From Ptiloglossa arizonensis (lineage: Eukaryota > Arthropoda > Insecta > Hymenoptera > Colletidae): a stretch of DNA of 64,000 bases. Positions 28,618 to 43,389 of the stretch are shown piece by piece. Made by a program: the position numbers and the translations under genes. Within the stretch, counting starts at the first letter, position 1. Each line of letters starts with the position of its first letter. The notes beneath the pieces are model-generated. The model was not told the DNA's origin and ran no database searches. It saw only the letters and a program-made list of their open reading frames with translations. The stretch spans positions 186,001 to 250,000 of the forward strand of contig NW_027478894.1 in the NCBI RefSeq assembly GCF_051014685.1, in the 5' to 3' direction.

Positions 28618-28694
28618 CGTTGTACGTTATACGTTGTACGTTATACGTTGTACGTTATACGTTGTACGTTATACGTTGTACGTTATACGTTGTA
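28618..28694 (+). repeat. Six-member A5G dimer run
   Basis: Six A5G units alternate with canonical units at 28618, 28632, 28646, 28660, 28674 and 28688, a pure 14-bp repeat. The same six-member run occurs at 30445-30521, 41787-41863 and 43614-43690. It is followed in each case by CGTTGTT two units later or a short way on. Confidence 0.9.
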
Positions 28695-29828
28695 CGTTAT
28701 ACGTTATACGTTGTTCGTTATACGTTATACGTTATACGTTATACGTTATACGTTATACGATATACGTTATACGTTATGCGTTATAGGTCCTACGATATTC
28801 GTTATACGTCATACGTTATTAGTTATACGTTATACGTTATACGTTATACGTCATAGGTTATACGTTATACGTTATGCGTTATACGTTATACGTTATACGT
28901 TATACGTTATACGTTATACGTTATACGTTATACGTTACACGTTATACGTTATACGTTATACGTTATACGTTATACGTTATACGTTATACGTTATACGTTA
29001 TACGTTATACGTTATACGTTATACGTTATACGTTATACGTTATACGTTATACGTTATACGTTATACGTTATACGTTATACGTCATAGGTTATACGTTATA
29101 CGTTATGCGTTACACGTTATACGTTATACGTTATACGTTATACGTTATACGTTATACGTTATACGTTATACGTTATACGTTATACGTTATACGTTATACG
29201 TTATACGTTATACGTTATACGTTATACGTTATACGTTATACGATATACGTTGTACGTTATACGTCATACGTTATACGTTATTCGTTATACGTTATACGTT
29301 ATACATTACATGTTATACGTTATACGTTATACGTTATATGTTATACGTTATACGTTATACGTTATACGTTATACGTTATACGTTGTTCGTTATACGTTAT
29401 ACGTTATACGTTATTCGTTATACGTTATACGTTATACGTTATTCGTCATAAGTTATACGTTATACGTTATACGTTATACGTTATACGTTATGCGTTATAG
29501 GTCCTACGATATTCGTTATACGTCATACGTTATTAGTTATACGTTATACGTTATACGTTATACGTCATAGGTTATACGTTATACGTTATGCGTTATACGT
29601 TATACGTTATACGTTATACGTTATACGTTATACGTTATACGTTATACGTTACACGTTATACGTTATACGTTATACGTTATACGTTATACGTTATACGTTA
29701 TACGTTATACGTTATACGTTATACGTTATACGTTATACGTTATACGTTATACGTTATACGTTATACGTTATACGTTATACGTTATACGTTATACGTTATA
29801 CGTTATACGTTATACTTTATACGTTATA

Positions 29829-29890
29829 CGTTATGCGTTATACGTTATGCGTTATACGTTATGCGTTATACGTTATGCGTTATACGTTTG
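29829..29890 (+). other. A7G dimer run ending in a 6-bp unit (register break, -1)
   Basis: Four A7G units at 29829, 29843, 29857 and 29871; the fifth, at 29885-29890, reads CGTTTG and has lost one base. Units start at 2 modulo 7 before and 1 modulo 7 after. The partner run at 27994 is intact, so the loss followed the 1,835-bp duplication. The copy at 42998-43059 carries the same loss, so the loss preceded the 13.7-kb duplication. Confidence 0.95.
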
Positions 29891-30212
29891 CGTTATACGT
29901 TATACGTTATACGTTATACGTTATACGGTATACGTTATACGTTCTACGTTATACGTTGTACGTTATACGTTGTACGTTATACGTTGTACGTTATACGTTG
30001 AACGTTATACGTTATACGTTGTTCGTTATACGTTATACGTTATACGTTATACGTTATACGTTATACGATATACGTTATACGTTATACGTTATACGTTATA
30101 CGTTGTTCGTTATACGTTATACGTTATACGTTATTCGTTATACGTTATACGTTATACATTACATGTTATACGTTATACGTTATACGTTATACGTTATACG
30201 TTATACGTTATA

Positions 30213-30220
30213 CGTTATAA
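30213..30220 (+). other. Register break, 8-bp unit with an extra A (+1), second copy
   Basis: Copy of the 28379 event, 1,834 bp further on (1,835 minus the base lost at 29885-29890). Start phase goes from 1 back to 2 modulo 7. It makes the same 12-bp palindrome. Confidence 0.95.
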
Positions 30221-30444
30221 CGTTATACGTTATACGTTATACGTTATACGTTATACGTTATACGTTATACGTTATACGTTATACGTTATACGTTATACGT
30301 TATACGTTATACGTTATACGTTATACGTTATACGTTATACGTTATACGTTATACGTTATACGTTATACGTTATACGTTATACGTTATACGTTATACGTTA
30401 TACGTTATACGTTATACGTTATACGTTATACGTTATACGTTATA

Positions 30445-30521
30445 CGTTGTACGTTATACGTTGTACGTTATACGTTGTACGTTATACGTTGTACGTTATA
30501 CGTTGTACGTTATACGTTGTA
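30445..30521 (+). repeat. Six-member A5G dimer run, second copy
   Basis: A5G units at 30445, 30459, 30473, 30487, 30501 and 30515, identical in layout to 28618-28694. Confidence 0.9.
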
Positions 30522-30906
30522 CGTTATACGTTATACGTTGTTCGTTATACGTTATACGTTATACGTTATACGTTATACGTTATACGATATACGTTATACG
30601 TTATACGTTATACGTTATACGTTGTTCGTTATACGTTATACGTTATACGTTATACGTTATTCGTTATACGTTATACGTTATACATTACATGTTATACGTT
30701 ATACGTTATACGTTATACGTTATACGTTATACGTTATACGTTATACGTTATACGTTATACGTTATACGTTATACGTTATACGTTATACGTTATACGTTAT
30801 ACGTTATACGTTATACGTTATACGTTATACGTTATACGTTATACGTTATACGTTATACGTTATACGTTATACGTTATACGTTATACGTTATACGTTATAC
30901 GTTATA

Positions 30907-30976
30907 CGTTGTACGTTATACGTTCTACGTTATACGTTGTACGTTATACGTTGTACGTTATACGTTGTACGTTGTT
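30907..30976 (+). repeat. A5G/CGTTCTA dimer run carrying a copy-specific base
   Basis: Variant units at 30907 (A5G), 30921 (CGTTCTA), 30935, 30949 and 30963 (A5G), then CGTTGTT at 30970. The C' counterpart starting at 44076 differs at one base: the A5G at 30963 (G at 30967) is canonical there (A at 44136). It is the only substitution I noticed between C and C' across about 1.8 kb. Confidence 0.85.
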
Positions 30977-31172
30977 CGTTATACGTTATACGTTATACGT
31001 TATACGTTATACGTTATACGTTATACGTTATACGTTATACGTTATACGTTATACGTTATACGTTATACGTTATACGTTATACGTTATACGTTATACGTTA
31101 TACGTTATACGTTATACGTTATACGTTATACGTTATACGTTATACGTTATACGTTATACGTTATACGTTACA

Positions 31173-31235
31173 CGTTCTACGTTATACGTTGTACGTTATA
31201 CGTTGTACGTTATACGTTGTACGTTATACGTTGTA
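31173..31235 (+). repeat. CGTTCTA plus four A5G dimer run
   Basis: After a T6C unit at 31166 come CGTTCTA (31173) and A5G at 31187, 31201, 31215 and 31229, at 14-bp spacing. It recurs at 44342-44404. Confidence 0.85.
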
Positions 31236-31641
31236 CGTTATACGTTATACGTTGTTCGTTATACGTTATACGTTATACGTTATACGTTATACGTTACACG
31301 TTATACGTTATACGTTATACGTTATACGTTATACGTTATACGTTATACGTTATACGTTATACGTTATACGTTATACGTTATACGTTATACGTTATACGTT
31401 ATACGTTATACGTTATGCGTTATACGTCCTACGATATTCGTTATACGTTATACGTTATTAGTTATACGTTATACGTTATACGTTATACGTCATGGGTTAT
31501 ACGTTATACGTTGTACGTTATACGTTATACGTTATACGTTATACGTTATACGTTATACGTTATACGTTATACGTTATACGTTATACGTTATACGTTATAC
31601 GTTATACGTTATATGTTATACGTCATAAGTTATACGTTATA

Positions 31642-31649
31642 CGATATAA
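31642..31649 (+). other. Register break, 8-bp unit CGATATAA (+1)
   Basis: A T3A unit with an extra A. Start phase goes from 2 to 3 modulo 7, and the next unit completes the palindrome TATAACGTTATA. Copies lie at 36130-36137, 44811-44818 and 52120-52127, one in each D-type copy that includes this point. Confidence 0.95.
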
Positions 31650-32279
31650 CGTTATACGTTATACGTTATACGTTATACGTTATACGTTATACGTTATACG
31701 TTATACGTTATACGTTATACGTTATACGTTATACGTTATACGTTATTCGTAATACGTTAAACGTGATACGTTATACGTTGTACGTTATACGTTATACGTT
31801 ATACGTTATACGTTATACGTCATACGTTATACGTTATTCGTAATACGTTATACGTGATTCGTTATACGTTGTAGGTTATACGTTATACGTTATACGTTAT
31901 ACGTCATACGTTATACGTTATTCGTAATACGTTATACGTGATACGTTATACGTTGTACGTTATACGTCATAAGTTATACGTTATACGTCATAGGTTATAC
32001 GTTATACGTTATACATTATACGTTATACGTTATACGTTATACGTTATACGTTATGCGTTATACGTTATACCTTATACGTTATACGTTATACGTTATACGT
32101 TATACGTTATAAGTTATACGTTATACGTCATAGGTTATACGTTATACGTTATACGTTATACGTTATACGTTATACGTTATACGTTGTTCGTTATACGTTA
32201 TTCGTTATACGTTATACGTTATACATTACATGTTTTACGTTATACGTTATACGTTATACGTTATACGTTATACGTTATA

Positions 32280-32328
32280 AGTAATACGTTATACGTCATA
32301 GGTTATACGTTATACGTTATACATTATA
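32280..32328 (+). repeat. Variant word W8 (AGTAATA, -, T4C, GGTTATA, -, -, CATTATA), first copy
   Basis: Seven heptamers in fixed order, followed five canonical units on by A7G. I count 22 copies and all are in D-type sequence: 32280, 33050, 33624, 34821, 35745, 36768, 37538, 38112, 39309, 40233, 45449, 46219, 46793, 47990, 48914, 49040, 49614, 50811, 51735, 52758, 53530 and 54104. Related clusters with AGTTATA in place of AGTAATA sit between them. The word never occurs left of 32000 or right of 54200, so it defines the D lineage. Confidence 0.9.
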
Positions 32329-35300
32329 CGTTATACGTTATACGTTATACGTTATACGTTATGCGTTATACGTTATACGTTATACGTTATACGTTATACG
32401 TTATACGTTATACGTTATACGTTATACTTTATACGTTATACGTTATACGTTATACGTTATACGTTATACGTTATACGTTATACGTTATACGTTATACGTT
32501 ATACGATATACGTTACACGTTATACGTTATACGTTATACGTTATACGTTATACGTCTTACGTTATACGTCATTCGTAATACGTTATACGTGATACGTTAT
32601 ACGTTGTACGTTATACGTTATACGTTATACGTTATACGTTATACGTTATACGTTATACGTTATACGTTATACGTTATACGTTGTACGTTATACGTTATAC
32701 GTTATACGTTATACGTTATTCGTTATACGTTATACGTTATACATTACATGTTTTACGTTATACGTTATACGTTATACGTTATACGTTATACGTTATATGT
32801 TATACGTTATACGTTATACGTTATACGTTATACGTCATACGTTATACGTTATTCGTAATACGTTATACGTGATACGTTATACGTTGTACGTTATACGTTA
32901 TACGATATACGTTATACGTTATACGTTATACGTTATACGTCATAGGTTATACGTTATACGTTATACATTATACGTTATACGTTATACGTTATACGTTATA
33001 CGTTATGCGTTATACGTTATACGTTATACGTTATACGTTATACGTTATAAGTAATACGTTATACGTCATAGGTTATACGTTATACGTTATACATTATACG
33101 TTATACGTTATACGTTATACGTTATACGTTATGCGTTATACGTTATACGTTATACGTTATACGTTATACGTTATACGTTATACGTTATACTTTATACGTT
33201 ATACGTTATACGTTATACGTTGTACGTTATACGTTATACGTTATACGTTATACGTTATTCGTTATACGTTATACATTACATGTTTTACGTTATACGTTAT
33301 ACGTTATACGTTATACGTTATACGTTATACGTTATACGTTATACGTTATACGTTATACGTTATACGTTATACGTTATACGTTATACGTTGTACGTTGTAC
33401 GTTGTACGTTATACGTTATACGTTATACGTCATACGTTATACGTTATTCGTAATACGTTATACGTGATACGTTATACGTTGTACGTTATACGTTATAAGT
33501 TATACGTTATACGTCATAGGTTATACGTTATACGTTATACATTATACGTTATACGTTATACGTTATACGTTATACGTTATGCGTTATACGTTATACGTTA
33601 TACGTTATACGTTATACGTTATAAGTAATACGTTATACGTCATAGGTTATACGTTATACGTTATACATTATACGTTATACGTTATACGTTATACGTTATA
33701 CGTTATGCGTTATACGTTATACGTTATACGTTATACGTTATACGTTATACGTTATACGTTATACTTTATACGTTATACGTTATACGTTATACGTTATACG
33801 TTATACGTTATACGTTATACGTTATACGTTATACGTTATACGATATACGTTACACGTTATACGTTATACGTTATACGTTATACGTTATACGTCATACGTT
33901 ATACGTCATTCGTAATACGTTATACGTGATACGTTATACGTTGTACGTTATACGTTATACGTTATACGTTATACGTTATACGTTATACGTTATACGTTAT
34001 ACGTTATACGTTGTACGTTATACGTTATACGTTATACGTTATACGTTATTCGTTATACGTTATACGTTATACATTACATGTTTTACGTTATACGTTATAC
34101 GTTATACGTTATACGTTATACGTTATACGTTATACGTTATACGTTATACGTTATACGTTATACGTTATACGTCATACGTTATACGTTATTCGTAATACGT
34201 TATACGTGATACGTTATACGTTGTACGTTATACGTTATACGATATACGTTATACGTTATACGTTATACGTCATACGTTATACGTCATTCGTAATACGTTA
34301 TACGTGATACGTTATACGTTGTACGTTATACGTTATACGTTATACGTTATACGTTATACGTTATACGTTGTACGTTATACGTTATACGTTATACGTTATA
34401 CGTTATTCGTTATACGTTATACGTTATACATTACGTGTTTTACGTTATACGTTATACGTTATACGTTATACGTTATACGTTATACGTTATACGTTATACG
34501 TTATACGTTGTACGTTATACGTTATACGTTGTACGTCATACGTTATACGTTATTCGTAATACGTTATACGTGATACGTTATACGTTGTACGTTATACGTT
34601 ATACGTTATACGTCATACGTTATACGTTATTCGTAATACGTTATACGTGATACGTTATACGTTGTACGTTATACGTTATACGTTATACGTTATAAGTTAT
34701 ACGTTATACGTCATAGGTTATACGTTATACGTTATACATTATACGTTATACGTTATACGTTATACGTTATACGTTATGCGTTATACGTTATACGTTATAC
34801 GTTATACGTTATACGTTATAAGTAATACGTTATACGTCATAGGTTATACGTTATACGTTATACATTATACGTTATACGTTATACGTTATACGTTATACGT
34901 TATGCGTTATACGTTATACGTTATACGTTATACGTTATACGTTATACGTTATACGTTATACGTTATACTTTATACGTTATACGTTATACGTTATACGTTA
35001 TACGTTATACGTTATACGTTATACGTTATACGTTATACGTTATACGATATACGTTACACGTTATACGTTATACGTTATACGTTATACGTTATACGTCTTA
35101 CGTTATACGTCATTCGTAATACGTTATACGTGATACGTTATACGTTGTACGTTATACGTTATACGTTATACGTTATACGTTATACGTTATACGTTATACG
35201 TTATACGTTATACGTTATACGTTGTACGTTATACGTTATACGTTATACGTTATACGTTATTCGTTATACGTTATACGTTATACATTACATGTTTTACGTT

Positions 35301-36017
35301 ATACGTTATACGTTATACGTTATACGTTATACGTTATATGTTATACGTTATACGTTATACGTTATACGTTATACGTCATACGTTATACGTTATTCGTAAT
35401 ACGTTATACGTGATACGTTATACGTTGTACGTTATACGTTATACGATATACGTTATACGTTATACGTTATACGTTATACGTTATACGTTATACGTTGTAC
35501 GTTGTACGTTGTACGTTATACGTTATACGTTATACGTCATACGTTATACGTTATTCGTAATACGTTATACGTGATACGTTATACGTTGTACGTTATACGT
35601 TATACGTTATACGTTATAAGTTATACGTTATACGTCATAGGTTATACGTTATACGTTATACATTATACGTTATACGTTATACGTTATACGTTATACGTTA
35701 TGCGTTATACGTTATACGTTATACGTTATACGTTATACGTTATAAGTAATACGTTATACGTCATAGGTTATACGTTATACGTTATACATTATACGTTATA
35801 CGTTATACGTTATACGTTATACGTTATGCGTTATACGTTATACTTTATACGTTATACGTTATACGTTATACGTTATACGTTATACGTTATACGTTATACG
35901 TTATACGTTATACGTTATACGATATACGTTACACGTTATACGTTATACGTTATACGTTATACGTTATACGTCATACGTTATACGTCATTCGTAATACGTT
36001 ATACGTGATACGTTATA

Positions 36018-39000
36018 CGTTGTACGTTATACGTTATACGTTATACGTTATACGTTATACGTTATACGTTATACGTTATACGTTATACGTTATACGTTAT
36101 ATGTTATACGTCATAAGTTATACGTTATACGATATAACGTTATACGTTATACGTTATACGTTATACGTTATACGTTATACGTTATACGTTATACGTTATA
36201 CGTTATACGTTATACGTTATACGTTATACGTTATTCGTAATACGTTAAACGTGATACGTTATACGTTGTACGTTATACGTTATACGTTATACGTTATACG
36301 TTATACGTCATACGTTATACGTTATTCGTAATACGTTATACGTGATTCGTTATACGTTGTAGGTTATACGTTATACGTTATACGTTATACGTCATACGTT
36401 ATACGTTATTCGTAATACGTTATACGTGATACGTTATACGTTGTACGTTATACGTCATAAGTTATACGTTATACGTCATAGGTTATACGTTATACGTTAT
36501 ACATTATACGTTATACGTTATACGTTATACGTTATACGTTATGCGTTATACGTTATACGTTATACGTTATACGTTATACGTTATACGTTATACGTTATAA
36601 GTTATACGTTATACGTCATAGGTTATACGTTATACGTTATACGTTATACGTTATACGTTATACGTTATACGTTGTTCGTTATACGTTATTCGTTATACGT
36701 TATACGTTATACATTACATGTTTTACGTTATACGTTATACGTTATACGTTATACGTTATACGTTATAAGTAATACGTTATACGTCATAGGTTATACGTTA
36801 TACGTTATACATTATACGTTATACGTTATACGTTATACGTTATACGTTATGCGTTATACGTTATACGTTATACGTTATACGTTATACGTTATACGTTATA
36901 CGTTATACGTTATACTTTATACGTTATACGTTATACGTTATACGTTATACGTTATACGTTATACGTTATACGTTATACGTTATACGTTATACGATATACG
37001 TTACACGTTATACGTTATACGTTATACGTTATACGTTATACGTCTTACGTTATACGTCATTCGTAATACGTTATACGTGATACGTTATACGTTGTACGTT
37101 ATACGTTATACGTTATACGTTATACGTTATACGTTATACGTTATACGTTATACGTTATACGTTATACGTTGTACGTTATACGTTATACGTTATACGTTAT
37201 ACGTTATTCGTTATACGTTATACGTTATACATTACATGTTTTACGTTATACGTTATACGTTATACGTTATACGTTATACGTTATATGTTATACGTTATAC
37301 GTTATACGTTATACGTTATACGTCATACGTTATACGTTATTCGTAATACGTTATACGTGATACGTTATACGTTGTACGTTATACGTTATACGATATACGT
37401 TATACGTTATACGTTATACGTTATACGTCATAGGTTATACGTTATACGTTATACATTATACGTTATACGTTATACGTTATACGTTATACGTTATGCGTTA
37501 TACGTTATACGTTATACGTTATACGTTATACGTTATAAGTAATACGTTATACGTCATAGGTTATACGTTATACGTTATACATTATACGTTATACGTTATA
37601 CGTTATACGTTATACGTTATGCGTTATACGTTATACGTTATACGTTATACGTTATACGTTATACGTTATACGTTATACTTTATACGTTATACGTTATACG
37701 TTATACGTTGTACGTTATACGTTATACGTTATACGTTATACGTTATTCGTTATACGTTATACATTACATGTTTTACGTTATACGTTATACGTTATACGTT
37801 ATACGTTATACGTTATACGTTATACGTTATACGTTATACGTTATACGTTATACGTTATACGTTATACGTTATACGTTGTACGTTGTACGTTTTACGTTAT
37901 ACGTTATACGTTATACGTCATACGTTATACGTTATTCGTAATACGTTATACGTGATACGTTATACGTTGTACGTTATACGTTATAAGTTATACGTTATAC
38001 GTCATAGGTTATACGTTATACGTTATACATTATACGTTATACGTTATACGTTATACGTTATACGTTATGCGTTATACGTTATACGTTATACGTTATACGT
38101 TATACGTTATAAGTAATACGTTATACGTCATAGGTTATACGTTATACGTTATACATTATACGTTATACGTTATACGTTATACGTTATACGTTATGCGTTA
38201 TACGTTATACGTTATACGTTATACGTTATACGTTATACGTTATACGTTATACTTTATACGTTATACGTTATACGTTATACGTTATACGTTATACGTTATA
38301 CGTTATACGTTATACGTTATACGTTATACGATATACGTTACACGTTATACGTTATACGTTATACGTTATACGTTATACGTCATACGTTATACGTCATTCG
38401 TAATACGTTATACGTGATACGTTATACGTTGTACGTTATACGTTATACGTTATACGTTATACGTTATACGTTATACGTTATACGTTATACGTTATACGTT
38501 GTACGTTATACGTTATACGTTATACGTTATACGTTATTCGTTATACGTTATACGTTATACATTACATGTTTTACGTTATACGTTATACGTTATACGTTAT
38601 ACGTTATACGTTATACGTTATACGTTATACGTTATACGTTATACGTTATACGTCATACGTTATACGTTATTCGTAATACGTTATACGTGATACGTTATAC
38701 GTTGTACGTTATACGTTATACGATATACGTTATACGTTATACGTTATACGTCATACGTTATACGTCATTCGTAATACGTTATACGTGATACGTTATACGT
38801 TGTACGTTATACGTTATACGTTATACGTTATACGTTATACGTTATACGTTGTACGTTATACGTTATACGTTATACGTTATACGTTATTCGTTATACGTTA
38901 TACGTTATACATTACGTGTTTTACGTTATACGTTATACGTTATACGTTATACGTTATACGTTATACGTTATACGTTATACGTTATACGTTATACGTTGTA

Positions 39001-40265
39001 CGTTATACGTTATACGTTGTACGTCATACGTTATACGTTATTCGTAATACGTTATACGTGATACGTTATACGTTGTACGTTATACGTTATACGTTATACG
39101 TCATACGTTATACGTTATTCGTAATACGTTATACGTGATACGTTATACGTTGTACGTTATACGTTATACGTTATACGTTATAAGTTATACGTTATACGTC
39201 ATAGGTTATACGTTATACGTTATACATTATACGTTATACGTTATACGTTATACGTTATACGTTATGCGTTATACGTTATACGTTATACGTTATACGTTAT
39301 ACGTTATAAGTAATACGTTATACGTCATAGGTTATACGTTATACGTTATACATTATACGTTATACGTTATACGTTATACGTTATACGTTATGCGTTATAC
39401 GTTATACGTTATACGTTATACGTTATACGTTATACGTTATACGTTATACGTTATACTTTATACGTTATACGTTATACGTTATACGTTATACGTTATACGT
39501 TATACGTTATACGTTATACGTTATACGTTATACGATATACGTTACACGTTATACGTTATACGTTATACGTTATACGTTATACGTCTTACGTTATACGTCA
39601 TTCGTAATACGTTATACGTGATACGTTATACGTTGTACGTTATACGTTATACGTTATACGTTATACGTTATACGTTATACGTTATACGTTATACGTTATA
39701 CGTTATACGTTGTACGTTATACGTTATACGTTATACGTTATACGTTATTCGTTATACGTTATACGTTATACATTACATGTTTTACGTTATACGTTATACG
39801 TTATACGTTATACGTTATACGTTATATGTTATACGTTATACGTTATACGTTATACGTTATACGTCATACGTTATACGTTATTCGTAATACGTTATACGTG
39901 ATACGTTATACGTTGTACGTTATACGTTATACGATATACGTTATACGTTATACGTTATACGTTATACGTTATACGTTATACGTTGTACGTTGTACGTTGT
40001 ACGTTATACGTTATACGTTATACGTCATACGTTATACGTTATTCGTAATACGTTATACGTGATACGTTATACGTTGTACGTTATACGTTATACGTTATAC
40101 GTTATAAGTTATACGTTATACGTCATAGGTTATACGTTATACGTTATACATTATACGTTATACGTTATACGTTATACGTTATACGTTATGCGTTATACGT
40201 TATACGTTATACGTTATACGTTATACGTTATAAGTAATACGTTATACGTCATAGGTTATACGTTA
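36018..40265 (+). repeat. Block D, second copy (D2), cut on the right
   Basis: Follows D1 with offset 4,488 bp up to about 40265 (equivalent to 35777), then switches without loss of register to sequence equivalent to 26571. Holds the extra-A unit (36130), the CATTACG form of W2 (38910), CGTCTTA (37041, 39582) and five W8 copies. The paralogue-specific states are canonical CGTTATA at 36558 and CGTTTTA at 37888. Confidence 0.8.
36130..36137 (+). other. Register break CGATATAA (+1), D2 copy
   Basis: Start phase goes from 3 to 4 modulo 7. It lies exactly 4,488 bp after the D1 copy. Confidence 0.95.
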
Positions 40266-43053
40266 TACGTCATACGTTATACGTTATACGTTATACGTTA
40301 TACATTATACGTTATACGATATACGTTATACGTTATGCGTTATGCGTTCTTCGTTACACGTTATACGTTATTCGGTATGCGTTACACGTTATACGTTATA
40401 CGTTATACATTATACGTTATACGTTATACGTTATACGTTATACGTTATTCGTAATACGTTATACGTGATACGTTATACGTTGTACGTTATACGTTATACG
40501 TTATACGTTATACGTTATACGTTATACGTTATACGTTATACGTTATACGTTATACGTTGTACGTTGTACGTTGTACGTTATACGTTATACGTTATACGTT
40601 ATACGTTATACGTTATACGTTATACGTTACACGTTATACGTTATACGTTATTCGTTATACGTTATACCTTATACATTACATGTTATACGTTATACGTTAT
40701 ACGTTATACGTTATACGTTATACGTTATACGTTATACGTTATACGTTATACGTTATACGTTGTTCGTTATACGTTATACGTTATACGTTATTCGTTATAC
40801 GTTATACGTTATACGTTATACGTCATAAGTTATACGTTATACGTTATACGTTATACGTTATACGTTATGCGTTATACGTCCTACGATATTCGTTATACGT
40901 TATACGTTATTAGTTATACGTTATACGTTATACGTTATACGTCATAGGTTATACGTTATACGTTATGCGTTACACGTTATACGTTATACGTTATACGTTA
41001 TACGTTATACGTTATACGTTATACGTTATACGTTATACGTTATACGTTATACGTTATACGTTATACGTTATACGTTATACGTTATACGTTATACGTTATA
41101 CGATATACGTTGTACGTTATACGTCATACGTTATACGTTATTCGTTATACGTTATACGTTATACATTACATGTTATACGTTATACGTTATACGTTATATG
41201 TTATACGTTATACGTTATACGTTATACGTTATACGTTATACGTTGTTCGTTATACGTTATACGTTATACGTTATTCGTTATACGTTATACGTTATACGTT
41301 ATTCGTCATAAGTTATACGTTATACGTTATACGTTATACGTTATACGTTATGCGTTATAGGTCCTACGATATTCGTTATACGTCATACGTTATTAGTTAT
41401 ACGTTATACGTTATACGTTATACGTCATAGGTTATACGTTATACGTTATGCGTTATACGTTATACGTTATACGTTATACGTTATACGTTATACGTTATAC
41501 GTTATACGTTACACGTTATACGTTATACGTTATACGTTATACGTTATACGTTATACGTTATACGTTATACGTTATACGTTATACGTTATACGTTATACGT
41601 TATACGTTATACGTTATACGTTATACGTTATACGTTATACGTTATACGTTATACGTTATACGTTATACGTTATACGTTATACTTTATACGTTATACGTTA
41701 TACGTTATACGTTATACGTTATACGTTATACGTTATACGTTATACGTTATACGTTATACGTTATACGTTATACGTTATACGTTATACGTTGTACGTTATA
41801 CGTTGTACGTTATACGTTGTACGTTATACGTTGTACGTTATACGTTGTACGTTATACGTTGTACGTTATACGTTATACGTTGTTCGTTATACGTTATACG
41901 TTATACGTTATACGTTATACGTTATACGATATACGTTATACGTTATGCGTTATAGGTCCTACGATATTCGTTATACGTCATACGTTATTAGTTATACGTT
42001 ATACGTTATACGTTATACGTCATAGGTTATACGTTATACGTTATGCGTTATACGTTATACGTTATACGTTATACGTTATACGTTATACGTTATACGTTAT
42101 ACGTTACACGTTATACGTTATACGTTATACGTTATACGTTATACGTTATACGTTATACGTTATACGTTATACGTTATACGTTATACGTTATACGTTATAC
42201 GTTATACGTTATACGTTATACGTTATACGTTATACGTTATACGTTATACGTCATAGGTTATACGTTATACGTTATGCGTTACACGTTATACGTTATACGT
42301 TATACGTTATACGTTATACGTTATACGTTATACGTTATACGTTATACGTTATACGTTATACGTTATACGTTATACGTTATACGTTATACGTTATACGTTA
42401 TACGTTATACGATATACGTTGTACGTTATACGTCATACGTTATACGTTATTCGTTATACGTTATACGTTATACATTACATGTTATACGTTATACGTTATA
42501 CGTTATATGTTATACGTTATACGTTATACGTTATACGTTATACGTTATACGTTGTTCGTTATACGTTATACGTTATACGTTATTCGTTATACGTTATACG
42601 TTATACGTTATTCGTCATAAGTTATACGTTATACGTTATACGTTATACGTTATACGTTATGCGTTATAGGTCCTACGATATTCGTTATACGTCATACGTT
42701 ATTAGTTATACGTTATACGTTATACGTTATACGTCATAGGTTATACGTTATACGTTATGCGTTATACGTTATACGTTATACGTTATACGTTATACGTTAT
42801 ACGTTATACGTTATACGTTACACGTTATACGTTATACGTTATACGTTATACGTTATACGTTATACGTTATACGTTATACGTTATACGTTATACGTTATAC
42901 GTTATACGTTATACGTTATACGTTATACGTTATACGTTATACGTTATACGTTATACGTTATACGTTATACGTTATACGTTATACTTTATACGTTATACGT
43001 TATGCGTTATACGTTATGCGTTATACGTTATGCGTTATACGTTATGCGTTATA

Positions 43054-43059
43054 CGTTTG
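43054..43059 (+). other. Register break CGTTTG (-1), C' copy
   Basis: The 6-bp last member of the A7G dimer run that starts at 42998, exactly 13,169 bp after the copy at 29885. Phase goes from 4 to 3 modulo 7. Confidence 0.95.
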
Positions 43060-43381
43060 CGTTATACGTTATACGTTATACGTTATACGTTATACGGTAT
43101 ACGTTATACGTTCTACGTTATACGTTGTACGTTATACGTTGTACGTTATACGTTGTACGTTATACGTTGAACGTTATACGTTATACGTTGTTCGTTATAC
43201 GTTATACGTTATACGTTATACGTTATACGTTATACGATATACGTTATACGTTATACGTTATACGTTATACGTTGTTCGTTATACGTTATACGTTATACGT
43301 TATTCGTTATACGTTATACGTTATACATTACATGTTATACGTTATACGTTATACGTTATACGTTATACGTTATACGTTATA

Positions 43382-43389
43382 CGTTATAA
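43382..43389 (+). other. Register break CGTTATAA (+1), C' copy
   Basis: Exactly 13,169 bp after 30213. Phase goes from 3 to 4 modulo 7. It makes the same 12-bp palindrome. Confidence 0.95.

Larger units (their letters stand above)
27301..31520 (+). repeat. Block C, dimer-rich segment
   Basis: Marked by GGTCCTA in W4 (27665, 28786, 29500), five-member A7G dimer runs (27994, 29829), A5G dimer runs and long canonical runs. GGTCCTA at 27665 and 29500 lie 1,835 bp apart. The dimer runs and the extra-A unit repeat with the same offset, so 27665-28690 and 29500-30520 are a tandem pair. Between them, 28786-29500 is a 714-bp stretch with W2 and a C1T unit. The right end holds further A5G dimer runs (30907, 31173) and an ordinary CGTCCTA at 31425. 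The 1,835-bp period is one more than a multiple of 7 because each copy carries an extra A. Confidence 0.75.
31521..36017 (+). repeat. Block D, first copy (D1) of a 4,488-bp tandem pair
   Basis: All landmarks recur 4,488 bp later: the extra-A unit (31642 to 36130), T4G+A7T (31853 to 36341), CGTCTTA (32553 to 37041) and C1A words. The offset dips to 4,481 bp around 34300-34430 and then returns, so a heptamer was lost and another gained. The period is 7 x 641 + 1, the extra base being the extra A in each copy. D1 has CCTTATA at 32070 and G at 33404; D2 has canonical CGTTATA at 36558 and T at 37892. W3, W4 and the 14-bp dimer runs are absent. Confidence 0.8.
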
